A stretch of 64,000 bases of DNA from DATCDE01 sp038252405. Lineage in GTDB: Bacteria; Actinomycetota; Actinomycetes; Prado026. The notes beneath the pieces were generated by a model. It saw nothing but the letters and a program-made list of their open reading frames with translations, did no database searches and was not told the origin of the DNA. The translations under genes and the position numbers were made by a program. Positions 17,051 through 26,621 of the stretch are shown here, piece by piece (position 1 is the stretch's first letter; the number at the start of each line of letters is the position of its first letter). The stretch covers positions 17,668-81,667 of the forward strand of contig JBBSAJ010000010.1 in the NCBI GenBank assembly GCA_038252405.1, read 5' to 3'.

Positions 17051-17098
17051 AGTTGTCAGGGTGACGACGAGCCATACGTCGTCGTCACCCTGACAACT
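17051..17098. terminator. bidirectional terminator, perfect 20-bp stem
   Basis: 17051-17070 and 17079-17098 are perfect inverted repeats around an 8-base loop, followed rightward by TTT. It starts 2 bases after the amidase stop and overlaps the last codons and stop of the convergent PH-like gene. It can serve both transcripts, best the rightward one. Confidence 0.85.
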
Positions 17099-17558
17099 TT
17101 GGGGAGCCGGGCTCCCGGCCGGCGCGCTCGGCCACGCAGCTGGCCAGCTCGGTGGCCATCCGTCGGCCCCGCGCCCCGTCCGCGGTCTGCATGGCCATCA
17201 CGGCCAGCACGGTCCCGTCGGACAGGTTCAGCCGCACCCAGGGGTCGCCGCTGCCGAGCCGGACGTCGACCACCTGGGCCCACTCCAGCCGGCGCCGCCG
17301 GAACGCGTTGACCACGAGGAGCCCGGCGTCGTCCGCGGCCACCCGCACCCGCGCGAACCGCCCGACGAACCAGCCGGCGAACAGCCCCAGCGCGGCCAGC
17401 AAGGCCCGGTCCAGCCAGTAGCTGCGGTCCGACCAGGGGATCGGCAGCAGCGCCGCCAGACCGACCAGGGTCACGATCGCGAACACGGCCACCCCGACCG
17501 CCGTCCAGCGGGCGAACCCGGGCCGCCAGACCGTGGGCAGCGGCGGGCCGGCGGCCAT
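17085..17558 (-). CDS. PH-like domain membrane protein downstream of hisG
   Basis: 157 residues from the ATG at 17558. Two hydrophobic helices near residues 18-40 and 50-65 are followed by a small beta-rich domain (VRVAADDAGLLVVNAFRRRR, LEWAQVVDVRLGSGDPW) typical of bacterial PH-like (bPH) proteins. Members occur next to hisG in many actinobacteria, as here (8 nt after it). No enzymatic motif is present; the role is unknown. Its last four codons and stop lie inside the terminator stem. Confidence 0.75.
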   Translation of the reverse strand: MAAGPPLPTVWRPGFARWTAVGVAVFAIVTLVGLAALLPIPWSDRSYWLDRALLAALGLFAGWFVGRFARVRVAADDAGLLVVNAFRRRRLEWAQVVDVRLGSGDPWVRLNLSDGTVLAVMAMQTADGARGRRMATELASCVAERAGREPGSPKLSG

Positions 17559-17566
17559 CGGACCGG

Positions 17567-18412
17567 CTAGAGCCGGCAGGCGTGGATGTCGGTGACCAGG
17601 ATCCCGCGGGCGCCGAGCTCCCACAGCTCGTCCATCAGCTTGTTGGTGTCCCGGCGCGGCACCATCGCCCGCACGGCCACCCAGCCGGACTCCCGCAGCG
17701 GCGAGATCGTCGGCGACTCGATCCCCGGCGTCAGGGCGCAGGCGGAGTCGACCAACTCGGCCCGGATGTCGTAGTCCATGAGCACGTAGGTGCGAGCCAC
17801 GATCACGCCCTGCAAGCGGCGCACCAGCTGCTCCACCGCCGGGGTCGGCTCCGCGCCGGACCGACGGACGAGCAGCGCCTCGGAGTGCAGGATCGGCTCG
17901 CCGAAGACCGCCAGCCCGGCGTGCCGCAGCGTGGTCCCGGTCTCGACCACGTCGGCGATGACGTCAGCCACGCCCAAGGAGACCGAGGTCTCGACCGCGC
18001 CGTCCAGCCGGATCACCTCAGCCGCGACCCCGTGGTCGGCCAGGTGCTTGGCCACCAGGCCCGGGTAGGCCGTGGCCACCCGCAGCCCGGCGAGCTCCGC
18101 CACCCCGGTGGCGGTGCCGGTCGGTGCGGCGTACCGGAAGGTCGAGCCGGCGAAGCCCAGCGGCAACAGCTCGTCCGCCGCGGCGCCGCTGTCCAGCAGC
18201 AGGTCACGTCCGGTGACGCCGACGTCCAACCGCCCGGACCCGACGTAGACCGCGATGTCCCGCGGCCGCAGGAAGAAGAACTCGACCCCGTTGTCCGGGT
18301 CCTGCAGCACCAGCTCTCGGGCGTCCGATCGCTGCCGGTAGCCCGCCTCCCGCAGCATCTGCGAGGCCGGCTCGGCCAGCGACCCCTTGTTCGGCACGGC
18401 GATGCGCAGCAC
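17567..18412 (-). CDS. hisG: ATP phosphoribosyltransferase, long form
   Basis: 281 residues from the GTG at 18412 ([19 protein letters not shown]). It carries the two periplasmic-binding-like lobes and the C-terminal regulatory ACT-like domain (residues 210-281, with [19 protein letters not shown]), so it is the long HisG that is inhibited by histidine and needs no HisZ. It catalyses the first step of histidine synthesis, ATP plus [23 protein letters not shown] is the PRPP-binding region. It lies 2 nt after hisE. Confidence 0.97.
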   Translation of the reverse strand: MLRIAVPNKGSLAEPASQMLREAGYRQRSDARELVLQDPDNGVEFFFLRPRDIAVYVGSGRLDVGVTGRDLLLDSGAAADELLPLGFAGSTFRYAAPTGTATGVAELAGLRVATAYPGLVAKHLADHGVAAEVIRLDGAVETSVSLGVADVIADVVETGTTLRHAGLAVFGEPILHSEALLVRRSGAEPTPAVEQLVRRLQGVIVARTYVLMDYDIRAELVDSACALTPGIESPTISPLRESGWVAVRAMVPRRDTNKLMDELWELGARGILVTDIHACRL

Positions 18413-18414
18413 GG

Positions 18415-18678
18415 CTAGAGCCTCGCGTAGACGTCGTCGAGGGTGAGCCCGCAGGCGATCATGAGCACCTGAGCGTGGTAGAGCAGCTGGGCGATCTCCT
18501 CGGCCGCGCGCTCGGGGGACTCGTGCTCGGCGGCCATCCACGCCTCGGCGGCCTCCTCGACCACCTTCTTGCCGATGGCGTGCACGCCGGCGTCCAGCGC
18601 GGCGACGGTCCCGGAGTTCTGCGGCCGGTACGCGACGCGCTCCTGGAGCTCGCCGTAGAGCTGCTCGAAGGTCTTCAC
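18415..18678 (-). CDS. hisE: phosphoribosyl-ATP pyrophosphatase
   Basis: 87 residues, the usual size of stand-alone His[16 protein letters not shown] is followed by the MazG-like acidic motif [16 protein letters not shown] and [14 protein letters not shown], which bind magnesium and the triphosphate. It performs step two of histidine synthesis. The GTG start overlaps the ribH stop (GTGA), so it is translated with the riboflavin genes, an odd but common actinobacterial mix. Confidence 0.97.
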   Translation of the reverse strand: MKTFEQLYGELQERVAYRPQNSGTVAALDAGVHAIGKKVVEEAAEAWMAAEHESPERAAEEIAQLLYHAQVLMIACGLTLDDVYARL

Positions 18679-19151
18679 GGGGACAGCCTACGGAGCACCT
18701 GGGCGGTGGCCAGGGCCGCCTCGACCGCCTCGGCACCCTTGTCCTCCGACGAGCCGGGCAGCCCGGCCCGGTCCAGCGCCTGCTGCTCGTCGTCGCAGGT
18801 GAGCAGGCCGAACCCCACGGGGACGCCGGTGTCGAGCGCCACCCGGGCCAACCCGTCCGTGGCGGCCGCGCAGACGTACTCGAAGTGTGGGGTGCCGCCC
18901 CGGATCACCACGCCCAGGGCGACGACCGCGTCGAACCCGGCCAGCGCCGCCGCACGGGCCACCACCGGCAGCTCGAACGAGCCGGGGACCCGCAGCAGCT
19001 CGGCCTGCCGGACCTCGGCCGCGTCCAGCGCCCGCTGCGCCCCGGCGACCAGCCCGGCCATCACCTGCTGGTGCCAGGACGCCGCCACGACGGCCACCCG
19101 CAGCCCCGCGGCGTCCAGCGGCGGCAGCGCCGGAGCACCCTTCCCGCTCAC
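18675..19151 (-). CDS. ribH: 6,7-dimethyl-8-ribityllumazine synthase
   Basis: 158 residues from the GTG at 19151, which overlaps the ribBA stop. Family motifs in order: [14 protein letters not shown] near 25, [15 protein letters not shown] near 60, [17 protein letters not shown] with catalytic His near 92, and [18 protein letters not shown]. It condenses the ribitylamino-uracil with the 4-carbon phosphate made by the RibB part of RibBA. Confidence 0.97.
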   Translation of the reverse strand: MSGKGAPALPPLDAAGLRVAVVAASWHQQVMAGLVAGAQRALDAAEVRQAELLRVPGSFELPVVARAAALAGFDAVVALGVVIRGGTPHFEYVCAAATDGLARVALDTGVPVGFGLLTCDDEQQALDRAGLPGSSEDKGAEAVEAALATAQVLRRLSP

Positions 19152-20395
19152 TGGGCGTCCCCCTCCACGAGCAGGTGCAGCGGCAGGTCGTGACCCATCC
19201 GGTCCCGCTTGGTCTCCAGGTAGCGCAGGTTGTGCGCCGTGGCGTTCACCGGCAGCGCCACCCGGCCGAGCACGGTGAGCCCGTAGCCCTCGAGGCCGGC
19301 CCGCTTGTCCGGGTTGTTGGTGAGCAGCCGCATCGAGCGCACCCCCAGGTCGGCCAGGATCTGCGCGCCGGTGCCGTAGTCGCGGGCATCCGCGGGCAGG
19401 CCCAGCTCGAGGTTCGCATCGACCGTGTCGGCTCCGGCGTCCTGCAGCTGGTAGGCCTGCAGCTTGTGCACCAGGCCGATCCCGCGGCCTTCGTGCCCGC
19501 GCACGTACAGGACCACCCCACGGCCCTCCTCGGCCACCGCCTCGAGGCTGGCCTCCAGCTGCGGCCCGCAGTCGCAGCGCAGCGAGCCCATGACGTCGCC
19601 GGTGAGGCACTCCGAGTGCACCCGGACCAGCACGTCCTCCCCGTCACCGAGGTCACCTCGGACCAGGGCCACGTGCTCGACGCCGTCCAGCGTGCTCAGG
19701 TAGCCGACCGCGTGGAAGTCCCCGTGCCGGGTGGGCAGCGTCGTCTCGGCGGCCCGCAGCACGGTCCGCTCGGTGCGCCGCCGGTAGGTGATCAGGTCCG
19801 CGATGGAGATCATCGCGAGCTCGTGCTCGTCGGCGAACTCGCGCAGCTGCGGCGCCCGCATCATCGAGCCGTCGTCGTGCACGATCTCGCAGATCACCCC
19901 GGCCGGGGTGAGCCCGGCCAGCCGGGCCAGGTCGACCGCCGCCTCGGTGTGCCCGGGGCGGCGCAGCACCCCGCCGTCCAGCGCGCGCAGCGGGAAGACG
20001 TGGCCCGGCCGGGTGAGCTCGTACGGCTCGGTGGCCGAGTCGACCAGCACCCGGATGGTGCGGGCCCGGTCCTGAGCGGAGATGCCCGTGGTGGTGCCGT
20101 CCCGCGCGTCGACGCTCACCGAGTACGCGGTCTGCTTGCGGTCCTCGTTCACCGCCGTCATGGGCGGCAGCTTCAGCCGGTCCAGCTCGCGGCCCTCCAG
20201 CGGCACGCAGATCACGCCGGATGTGTGCCGGATCATGAAGCCGACCAGCTCGGGGGTCGCGCGGGACGCCGCGAAGACCAGGTCACCCTCGTTCTCGCGG
20301 TCCTCGTCGTCGACGACCACGACGGCCCGACCGGCCTGGATCTCGGCGATCGCCCGCTCGACCCGGTCCAGCCGGACCCCCTCCGCCGCGCTCAT
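19148..20395 (-). CDS. ribBA: bifunctional DHBP synthase / GTP cyclohydrolase II
   Basis: 415 residues. Residues 1-205 are DHBP synthase with [19 protein letters not shown] and [10 protein letters not shown]...RRPGHTEA. Residues 206-415 are GTP cyclohydrolase II with zinc ligands in [20 protein letters not shown], catalytic [10 protein letters not shown], and the late [13 protein letters not shown]. The two branches of riboflavin precursor supply are thus made in one chain. The ATG at 20395 overlaps the ribE stop (ATGA). Both active sites look intact. Confidence 0.97.
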   Translation of the reverse strand: MSAAEGVRLDRVERAIAEIQAGRAVVVVDDEDRENEGDLVFAASRATPELVGFMIRHTSGVICVPLEGRELDRLKLPPMTAVNEDRKQTAYSVSVDARDGTTTGISAQDRARTIRVLVDSATEPYELTRPGHVFPLRALDGGVLRRPGHTEAAVDLARLAGLTPAGVICEIVHDDGSMMRAPQLREFADEHELAMISIADLITYRRRTERTVLRAAETTLPTRHGDFHAVGYLSTLDGVEHVALVRGDLGDGEDVLVRVHSECLTGDVMGSLRCDCGPQLEASLEAVAEEGRGVVLYVRGHEGRGIGLVHKLQAYQLQDAGADTVDANLELGLPADARDYGTGAQILADLGVRSMRLLTNNPDKRAGLEGYGLTVLGRVALPVNATAHNLRYLETKRDRMGHDLPLHLLVEGDAQ

Positions 20396-21012
20396 GCGTG
20401 CTCCTCCTCGCGGCGATCGCTGGCTGTGGTGCCGAGCAGCTTCTCCACGTACTTCGCCACCACGTCCACCTCGAGGTTCACCGGGTCGCCCGGCTGCTTG
20501 CCACCGAGCGTGGTGAGGTCCAGCGTCGTGGGGATCAGGCTCACCGTGAACCACTCCGGTCCGACCTCGACGACGGTCAGGGACACCCCGTCGACGGCGA
20601 TCGAGCCCTTCGCCACGACGTACCGGGACAGCTCGGGCGGCAGCGCGATCCGCAGGATCTCCCAGTGGCGGCCGGGGACCCGCTCGAGCAGCTCGCCGGT
20701 GCCGTCGACGTGGCCCTGCACCAGGTGGCCGCCGAGCCGGGCGGCCAGCGTCACCGGCCGCTCCAGGTTGACCGAGCTGCCCTCCTCCAGCGCGCCGAGG
20801 CTGCTCCGGGCCAGCGTCTCGCGCATCACGTCGGCGGTGAACACCCCGCTCGCGGTGTCCACCACGGTGAGGCACACCCCGTTGACCGCGATCGAGTCGC
20901 CGGGACCTGCGTCCGAGGTGACGAGCGGGCCGCGGACGGTGAGCCGGGCCGCATCACCGAGGTCGACGATCTCGACGACCTCCCCGAGCTCCTCGACGAT
21001 GCCGGTGAACAT
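20392..21012 (-). CDS. ribE: riboflavin synthase alpha chain
   Basis: 206 residues starting [15 protein letters not shown], the universal N-terminus. Two lumazine-binding repeats are visible: [15 protein letters not shown] near residue 38 and [16 protein letters not shown] near 138, each with upstream [16 protein letters not shown] or equivalent segments. It dismutates two lumazines to riboflavin. It follows ribD by 2 nt and couples to ribBA. The C-terminal 15 residues are a variable polar tail. Confidence 0.96.
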   Translation of the reverse strand: MFTGIVEELGEVVEIVDLGDAARLTVRGPLVTSDAGPGDSIAVNGVCLTVVDTASGVFTADVMRETLARSSLGALEEGSSVNLERPVTLAARLGGHLVQGHVDGTGELLERVPGRHWEILRIALPPELSRYVVAKGSIAVDGVSLTVVEVGPEWFTVSLIPTTLDLTTLGGKQPGDPVNLEVDVVAKYVEKLLGTTASDRREEEHA

Positions 21013-21014
21013 GG

Positions 21015-22067
21015 CTAGTGGCCTCCTGGGTCGACGGACGGAACGGAGCTGGGGCGGACCGGACGCGCGGTGACCCGCAGGTCCGGGCCGAGGGCGGTGA
21101 CGTCCTCCACCTGCAGCCGCAGCGCCTGCGCGATCGTGGCGACGCCGGCGTCGCCGAGGGCGGCCGGTCCGGCGCCCAGCAGCACCGGCGCCAGGTACGC
21201 CACCACCCGGTCCACGAGCCCGGCCCGCAGGAAGGCGCCGGCCAGCGTGGGGCCGCCCTCGAGCAGGGCGTGCTGGACGTCGCGGTCGTGCAGGTCGGCC
21301 AGGACGGCGGCCAGGTCATGGGTCGGGTAGACGACGGTCGGCGCGGAGCCGTCCTGCAGCCGGGCGCCCTCCAGCAGCGGCCGCCGGCCCACCACCACGC
21401 GCAGCGGCTGGTGCCCGGCCGGGTGGCCGGCGGCGTCGCGGACGGTCAGCTGCGGGTCGTCGGCCAGCGCGGTGCCGGTGCCGACGAGGACGGCGTCGAC
21501 CCGGGCCCGAAGCGCGTGCACGTCGGCCCTGGCCGGCTCGGAGGTGATCCACCGGCTGCTGCCGTCGGCCGCGGCGCTGCGGCCGTCCAGGCTGGCCGCG
21601 AGCTTCCAGGTGACGAACGGGCGGCCGTGGGCCAGCGCGAAGGTCCAGGTCTCGTTGAGCGCGGCGGCCCGCGCCGACAGCAGCCCGCCCTCGACGTCGA
21701 CCCCGGCCGCGCGCAGGGCGGCGGCCCCGCCGGACGCGACCGGGTGGGTGTCGGCCTGGGCGAAGACCACCCGACGGACCCCGGCGGCCAGCAGCGCCTG
21801 CGCACACGGGCCGGTGCGGCCGGTGTGGTTGCACGGCTCGAGGGTGACCACCGCGGTGCTGCCGGCGGCCGCCGACCCGGCCCGCGCTAGCGCGTCGACC
21901 TCGGCGTGCGGGGTGCCGGCACCACGGTGGTAGCCGGTGGCCAGCACCGTGCCGTCCGGGCCCAGCAGCACGCAGCCGACCCGGGGGTTGGGCCCGGTCG
22001 GGACACCCGCGGTGTCGGCCAGCTCGAGGGCGCGCAGCATCGCGGCGCGCTCGTGCTCGGTGGCCAC
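21015..22067 (-). CDS. ribD: bifunctional riboflavin deaminase/reductase RibD
   Basis: 350 residues. Deaminase domain: GTPHAEVDALARAG and LEPCNHTGRTGPCAQALL supply the zinc His and two Cys. Reductase domain from about residue 150: FVTWKLAASLDGRSAAADGS and later LLEGGPTLAGAFLRAGL. It carries out steps two and three of the pyrimidine branch. I chose the GTG at 22067 (VATEHERAAM), preceded by a purine-rich GGAAGGGGA. First gene after the FMN riboswitch. Confidence 0.95.
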   Translation of the reverse strand: MATEHERAAMLRALELADTAGVPTGPNPRVGCVLLGPDGTVLATGYHRGAGTPHAEVDALARAGSAAAGSTAVVTLEPCNHTGRTGPCAQALLAAGVRRVVFAQADTHPVASGGAAALRAAGVDVEGGLLSARAAALNETWTFALAHGRPFVTWKLAASLDGRSAAADGSSRWITSEPARADVHALRARVDAVLVGTGTALADDPQLTVRDAAGHPAGHQPLRVVVGRRPLLEGARLQDGSAPTVVYPTHDLAAVLADLHDRDVQHALLEGGPTLAGAFLRAGLVDRVVAYLAPVLLGAGPAALGDAGVATIAQALRLQVEDVTALGPDLRVTARPVRPSSVPSVDPGGH

Positions 22068-22172
22068 CTGGTCCCCTTCCCGCTCGGGCGGACTCCGGGG
22101 GACACGGGACGCGGCCGGGGCGGTGCGTCGCCGACGGACGGCGGCGCGGGACGACCCGGTACGGTTCCCGCC

Positions 22173-22298
22173 GCGTGCACCTCCCATCCGGACTCTCACC
22201 GTCGGTCCCGGAGTTCCACCGGGTCAACCGGCCGATGGCTTCGGCCGGGTCGCGGACTGTCACCGCCGGTTCGGACTTTCACCGACCCCGGAGCACGC
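22173..22298 (-). promoter_or_regulatory. FMN riboswitch (RFN element)
   Basis: Read leftward, the closing stem GCGTGC/GCACGC (22298-22293 with 22178-22173) encloses the conserved core: GGTGAAAGTCCGAACCGGCG, GACAGTCCGCGACCC, GTGGAACTCCGGGACCGACG, and GGTGAGAGTCCGGATGGGAG. These are the sequences that bind FMN. About 105 bases separate it from ribD. The expression platform is not obvious, but sequestration of the ribD start is the usual mode in actinobacteria. Confidence 0.95.
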
Positions 22299-22319
22299 TG
22301 CTGTTACGCGCCGGCCACT

Positions 22320-22994
22320 CTACCCGCGCTGGACGGCGGCGGCCTCGGCCGTGGCCCGCAGCGCGGCCACGACGGCGGCCGGGTCGTCGGAGGTGTAGAC
22401 GGCCGAGCCGGCGACGAGCACGTCCGCGCCGGCCTCGGCGCAGCGGGCCGCCGTCTCCAGCGACACGCCGCCGTCCACCTGCAGCCACACCGAACCGCCG
22501 TGGCGGCCGATCATCTCGCGGGCCCGGCGCACCTTGGGCAGCACGACGTCGAGGAACCGCTGGCCGCCGAAGCCCGGCTCGACGGTCATGAGCAGCAGCA
22601 TGTCCAGCTCGGGCAGCAGGTCCTCGTAGGGCTCGACCGGCGTGGCCGGCTTGAGCGCCATGCCGGCCCGGGCGCCGGCGGACCGCAGCGCCCTGGCCAG
22701 CCGCACCGGTGCCCTGGCGGCCTCCACGTGGAAGGTCACCGAGCCGGCGCCGGCCTCGGCGTACGCCGGCGCCCACCGGTCCGGGTCGTCGATCATCAGA
22801 TGGCAGTCGACCGGCAGCGTGGTGGCAGCCAGCAGGCTCTGCACGACCGGCAGTCCCAGGGTCAGGTTGGGCACGAAGTGGTTGTCCATCACGTCGACGT
22901 GCAGCCAGTCGGCGCTGCCCTCGACCCTGGCGACCTCGTCGGCCAGCCGGGCGAAGTCGGCGTTGAGGATGCTCGGCGCGATCTGAATGCCCAC
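22320..22994 (-). CDS. rpe: ribulose-phosphate 3-epimerase
   Basis: 224 residues from the GTG at 22994 ([20 protein letters not shown]). TIM-barrel motifs: [16 protein letters not shown] with metal His/Asp near 34, [15 protein letters not shown] near 66, [14 protein letters not shown] near 140, and [12 protein letters not shown] near 175. It interconverts ribulose-5-P and xylulose-5-P in the pentose phosphate pathway. A TACCCT -10 six bases before the GTG implies a leaderless mRNA. It ends about 20 bases before the FMN riboswitch begins. Confidence 0.96.
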   Translation of the reverse strand: MGIQIAPSILNADFARLADEVARVEGSADWLHVDVMDNHFVPNLTLGLPVVQSLLAATTLPVDCHLMIDDPDRWAPAYAEAGAGSVTFHVEAARAPVRLARALRSAGARAGMALKPATPVEPYEDLLPELDMLLLMTVEPGFGGQRFLDVVLPKVRRAREMIGRHGGSVWLQVDGGVSLETAARCAEAGADVLVAGSAVYTSDDPAAVVAALRATAEAAAVQRG

Positions 22995-23000
22995 CGCGGC

Positions 23001-23006
23001 AGGGTA
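23001..23006 (-). promoter_or_regulatory. -10 of rpe (leaderless)
   Basis: TACCCT read leftward, then the six-base spacer GCCGCG and the GTG start at 22994. No Shine-Dalgarno is seen. Confidence 0.55.
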
Positions 23007-23048
23007 TCGGGCGGCCCGCGGGGTCCCGGCCCCGAGTGCGGACACGCA

Positions 23049-23060
23049 GGGTGATCACCC
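23049..23060. promoter_or_regulatory. 12-bp perfect palindrome, possible BldD box
   Basis: gggtgatcaccc is a perfect dyad lying between rpe and the GGDEF gene, 78 bases before the latter. It contains GTGA/TCAC, the two halves of the published Streptomyces BldD box (AGTGA, variable spacer, TCACC). The 9-mer tgatcaccc recurs at 44040-44048 in the bldD promoter. Confidence 0.4.
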
Positions 23061-23137
23061 GTTTGGAGCAGGGGGCTGGGACGCACTGCCACGTCACACC
23101 GTGGGGATCACATCGCTTCCGGGGGGAGGACAGCCTC

Positions 23138-24328
23138 GTGCTCCAGCGCGGCTACGGCTGGTTGGTCCAGGTGCGAGCACGCGATCGCGGGCTGCGCCGG
23201 CGCGGCCGGGTGCTCGTCACCATGGTCGCGGGGCTGATGCTGGCCGCTGCGCTGTACCTGCCGGTGGCCCTGATCCGCCCCGACCCGGTGGCGAGCGCCG
23301 AGGCGATCTCGATCGCGACGGTCGCAGCCGGCGGCATCGTGGCCCTGATCCGGCGCGGGCGGGTGGAGCTGGGCAGCTGGCTGGTGCTGCTCATGTTCGC
23401 CGTCGTCCTGGTCACCTCGGTGACCGCCACCGGCAAGGTCGACAACGCGCCGGTGTTCGTGGCTCTGCTCATCAGCATGGCCGGCGCCACCCTCGGCGTC
23501 CGGCACGTGGTGGGCGCACTGCTGGGCAGCCTGGCCATCCTGGCCCTGCTGTACGAGGTCAACCGCGGCGCGACGATCACCGAGGTCAGCGTCCACTCGT
23601 TGGTGCTCTACGCCGGGCTGATGTGCGTGTTCACCGCGGTGGTGGCCGGCCTCACGGCGTACGCCGTTCGGGAGTCCTTCGCCGAGGCGGACGCCGAGCG
23701 GCTGCGGTCGGCCCAGCTCACGTCGGACCTGCGGGCCGTGAACGCCGATCTGGAGGAGCGGGTCGAGTGGCGCACGGCGGAGCTGCAGTCGGCGCTGGCC
23801 ACCCAGACGGCGCTGGCCCGGCGGCTGGCCGAGCTGTCCCTGCGGGACCCGCTCACCGGCCTGCACAACCGGCGGCACCTGGACGCCGAGGTGGTGCGGA
23901 TGTTCGAGGAGGCGGTGCGCTACGAACGGCCGATCAGCGTGGTGCTGCTCGACCTCGACGACTTCAAGCTGGTCAACGACCACTTCGGCCACGAGGCGGG
24001 CGACGAGGTGCTGCGCCGGGTGGCCCGGATCCTGGTGGACGGCACCCGGGGCGCCGACCTGGTGGCCCGCTACGGCGGCGAGGAGCTGGCCATCGTGCTG
24101 CCGAACACCGAGGCGGAGGCGGCCGCCGAGCTGTGCGAGCGGATCCGCGAACGGGTGGCCGCCGAGCCGTGGCACGAGGTCCGCCCCGGAGCGCAGGTGA
24201 CCGTGAGCATCGGAGTCGCCGACGACGCCGGCCACGACACGGTCTGGCACGTGTTCCGGGAGGCCGACCGCCGGCTGTACGCGGCGAAGGCGGCCGGCAA
24301 GAACCGGGTGGCCGCGCGGTCAGCCTGA
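23138..24328 (+). CDS. membrane-bound GGDEF diguanylate cyclase
   Basis: 396 residues from the GTG at 23138, which has a GGGGGGAGGA ribosome site seven bases upstream. About five or six membrane segments fill residues 20-185, then a coiled stretch rich in charged residues (DLRAVNADLEERVEWRTAEL). The GGDEF domain has LRDPLTGLHNRRHLDAEV near 245 and the active site RYGGEEL (GGEEL at 313-317). An inhibitory-type RGAD (304-307) sits exactly five residues before it. It should make c-di-GMP. The stop overlaps the rsmB end by 9 nt. It interrupts the usual rsmB-rpe neighbourhood. Confidence 0.92.
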   Translation: MLQRGYGWLVQVRARDRGLRRRGRVLVTMVAGLMLAAALYLPVALIRPDPVASAEAISIATVAAGGIVALIRRGRVELGSWLVLLMFAVVLVTSVTATGKVDNAPVFVALLISMAGATLGVRHVVGALLGSLAILALLYEVNRGATITEVSVHSLVLYAGLMCVFTAVVAGLTAYAVRESFAEADAERLRSAQLTSDLRAVNADLEERVEWRTAELQSALATQTALARRLAELSLRDPLTGLHNRRHLDAEVVRMFEEAVRYERPISVVLLDLDDFKLVNDHFGHEAGDEVLRRVARILVDGTRGADLVARYGGEELAIVLPNTEAEAAAELCERIRERVAAEPWHEVRPGAQVTVSIGVADDAGHDTVWHVFREADRRLYAAKAAGKNRVAARSA

Positions 24329-25687
24329 GCGACGGCGCAGCAGCGCCAGGTACATCGCGTCGGTGCCGTGCCGGTGCGGCCACAGCTGCACGTCCGGCCC
24401 GGGGCCGAGATCGGGCAGCCCGTCGAGCAGCGGCCGGGCGTCGACCCGCTCGGCGTCTCCCCGGCCGGCCAGCACGTCGGCCACGACCAGCTTGGTCTCG
24501 GCCAGGTGCGGCGAGCAGGTGACGTAGGCGACCAGCCCGCCCGGCCGGGCGGCGTCCAGCGCCGAGGACAGCAGACCACGCTGCAGCGGGGCCAGCCGGG
24601 CCAGGTCGGCGGGCTTGCGCCGCCAGCGGCTCTCCGGGCGGCGGCGCAGCGCCCCCAGCCCGGTGCACGGGACGTCGGCCAGCACCCGGTCGAAGCTGCC
24701 GGCGGTCCAGGCCGGGTGCAGCCCGTCCGCGACGACGACCGCCGCGGTCCCCCCCACCGCCGTGACGACCAGCCTGGCCCGGTGCGGCTGCCGCTCGACC
24801 GCGAGCAGGGCGCCGCCGCGTGCGACGGCCAGCGCGCCCAGCAGGGCCGCCTTGCCGCCAGGCCCGGCGCACAGGTCCAGCCAGCGACGGTCCGGCCCGT
24901 CGTCCGAGGCCGCGTCGGCCAGCGCGGTGGCCATCAGCTGGCTGCCCTCGTCCTGGACGCCGGCGCGGCCGTCGCGCACCGGGGCCAGCGCGGCCGGGTC
25001 GCCGCCCGGCCACCGGGCCGCGAACCGCGACCAGCGGCCCGGCTCGGCGCCGAGCTCGATGAGCTCCTCGACCGGGCATCGCCGGGCCACCAGGGTCACC
25101 ACCGGCCGCTCGTTGTCCGCGGCCAGCAGGGCAGCGGTCTCCTCGAGCGAGCCGCCCAGTGCGTCCCGGAAGGCGTCCACCACCCAGCGGGGGTGGGAGT
25201 GCACGATGCTCAGGTGGCCCACCGGGTCGCTGTCGTAGGGCGGCGCGACGAGGGCCAGCCAGGATGCGAGGTCCCGCTCGGTCACCCGCCGCAGGACGGC
25301 GTTGACGAACTTGGCCCGGCCGTCGCCCACGACGGCCCTGGCCAGCTCGACGGTGGCCCCGACGGCGGCGTGTGACGGGGTGCGCATCGACAACAGCTGG
25401 TGCGCCCCCATCCGAAGCAGGTCGAGCACCGGCGGGTCGACGGCGTCCAGGCCCCGGTCGGTGCCGGCGGCGATGACGGCGTCGTAGCTGCCGCGGCCGC
25501 GCAGCGTGCCGTAGGCCAGCTCGGTGGCGAAGGCCGCGTCCCGGGTGTCCAGCCGGCGCTCCCGGATCAGCGCGGGCAGCGCGAGGTTGGCGTAGGCGTC
25601 CCGCTCGTCGACGGCGCGCAGCAGGTCGAATGCGGTCCGGCGGGCGGCGTCCGGCCGCGGCCGGCGGTAGCGCTGGACTGGAGTCAC
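24320..25687 (-). CDS. rsmB: 16S rRNA m5C967 methyltransferase RsmB
   Basis: 455 residues from the GTG at 25687. Residues 1-150 are the NusB-like RNA-binding domain (RRTAFDLLRAVDERDAYANL, AYGTLRGRGSYDAVIAA). The methyltransferase part has SAM motif WLDLCAGPGGKAALLGALA near 275, the catalytic ADVPCTGLGALRRRPESRW near 340, and YVTCSPHLAETK near 405. It methylates C967 of 16S rRNA. It follows fmt by 7 nt at the end of the def-fmt-rsmB translation-related series. Confidence 0.95.
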   Translation of the reverse strand: MTPVQRYRRPRPDAARRTAFDLLRAVDERDAYANLALPALIRERRLDTRDAAFATELAYGTLRGRGSYDAVIAAGTDRGLDAVDPPVLDLLRMGAHQLLSMRTPSHAAVGATVELARAVVGDGRAKFVNAVLRRVTERDLASWLALVAPPYDSDPVGHLSIVHSHPRWVVDAFRDALGGSLEETAALLAADNERPVVTLVARRCPVEELIELGAEPGRWSRFAARWPGGDPAALAPVRDGRAGVQDEGSQLMATALADAASDDGPDRRWLDLCAGPGGKAALLGALAVARGGALLAVERQPHRARLVVTAVGGTAAVVVADGLHPAWTAGSFDRVLADVPCTGLGALRRRPESRWRRKPADLARLAPLQRGLLSSALDAARPGGLVAYVTCSPHLAETKLVVADVLAGRGDAERVDARPLLDGLPDLGPGPDVQLWPHRHGTDAMYLALLRRRSG

Positions 25688-25694
25688 CGCTGGC

Positions 25695-26621
25695 TCACGG
25701 CTCGAACCGCTCCCCCGGCGCGGTCCGCACCCCGCGGGCCCAGTCGGCCGCCGGCATGGCCCGCTTGCCCTGCGGCCGCACCTCGCCCAGCCGGACGGCG
25801 CTGCTGCCGGTGCCCACGTGCACCCCGGTCCGGTCCACCGCCAGCTCGCCGGGGGCCAGCCCTCGGTCGGCGTCCAGCTGCACCGGCCCGAGCCGCAGCC
25901 GCTCCCCGCGGAACGTCGTCCAGGCCCCGGGCGCCGGGGTGCACGAGCGCACCTGCCGGTCCACCGCGAGCGAGGGCACCGACCAGTCCACCCGGGCGTC
26001 GTCCACGGTGACCTTCGGCGCCAGCGAGACGTCGTCCGGCGACTGCGGCACCGGGCGCAGCTCGCCGTCCTCGATGCCGTCGAGGGTGGCCACGAGCAAC
26101 CGGGCGCCGCCCTGCGCCAGCCGCTCCAGCAGGTCGCCCGTCGTGTCGGTCGGGCGGATCTGCTCGGTGACCACGCCGAACACCGGACCGGTGTCCAGGC
26201 CCTCCTCGAGCAGGAAGGTGGCGGCGCCGGTGAAGTCGTCGCCGTGTCGGATGGCGTGCTGCACCGGGGCGGCCCCACGCCAGGCCGGGAGCAGCGCGAA
26301 GTGCAGGTTCACCCAGCCGAACCGCGGGATGTCCAGCGCGGCCCTCGGGATCAGCCCGCCGTAGGCGACGATCGGGCAGGCGTCCGGGGCGAGCTCGGCC
26401 AGCCGGGCCAGGAACGCGGGGTCGCTGGGGCGCGGCGGCTTGAGCACCTCGAGCCCGGCGTCGGCGGCCAGCTCGGCGACCGGGGACGCCGCGAGCCGGC
26501 GGCCCCGACCGGCCGGCGCGTCCGGCCGGGTGAGCACCGCGACCACCTCGTGCCGGGAGTCCAGCAGCGCCCGCAGCGACGGCAGCGCCGGCTCGGGGGT
26601 GCCGGCGAAGACGAGGCGCAC
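25695..26621 (-). CDS. fmt: methionyl-tRNA formyltransferase
   Basis: 308 residues from the GTG at 26621, directly after the def [22 protein letters not shown] opens the formyl-transfer domain; [20 protein letters not shown] near residue 105 holds the conserved HxSLLP-type loop (here HFALLP) that binds the folate cofactor; [16 protein letters not shown] follows. The C-terminal 90 residues form the tRNA-binding barrel. It formylates initiator Met-tRNA. The family consensus Ser in HxSLLP is Ala here, otherwise motifs are standard. Confidence 0.95.
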   Translation of the reverse strand: MRLVFAGTPEPALPSLRALLDSRHEVVAVLTRPDAPAGRGRRLAASPVAELAADAGLEVLKPPRPSDPAFLARLAELAPDACPIVAYGGLIPRAALDIPRFGWVNLHFALLPAWRGAAPVQHAIRHGDDFTGAATFLLEEGLDTGPVFGVVTEQIRPTDTTGDLLERLAQGGARLLVATLDGIEDGELRPVPQSPDDVSLAPKVTVDDARVDWSVPSLAVDRQVRSCTPAPGAWTTFRGERLRLGPVQLDADRGLAPGELAVDRTGVHVGTGSSAVRLGEVRPQGKRAMPAADWARGVRTAPGERFEP

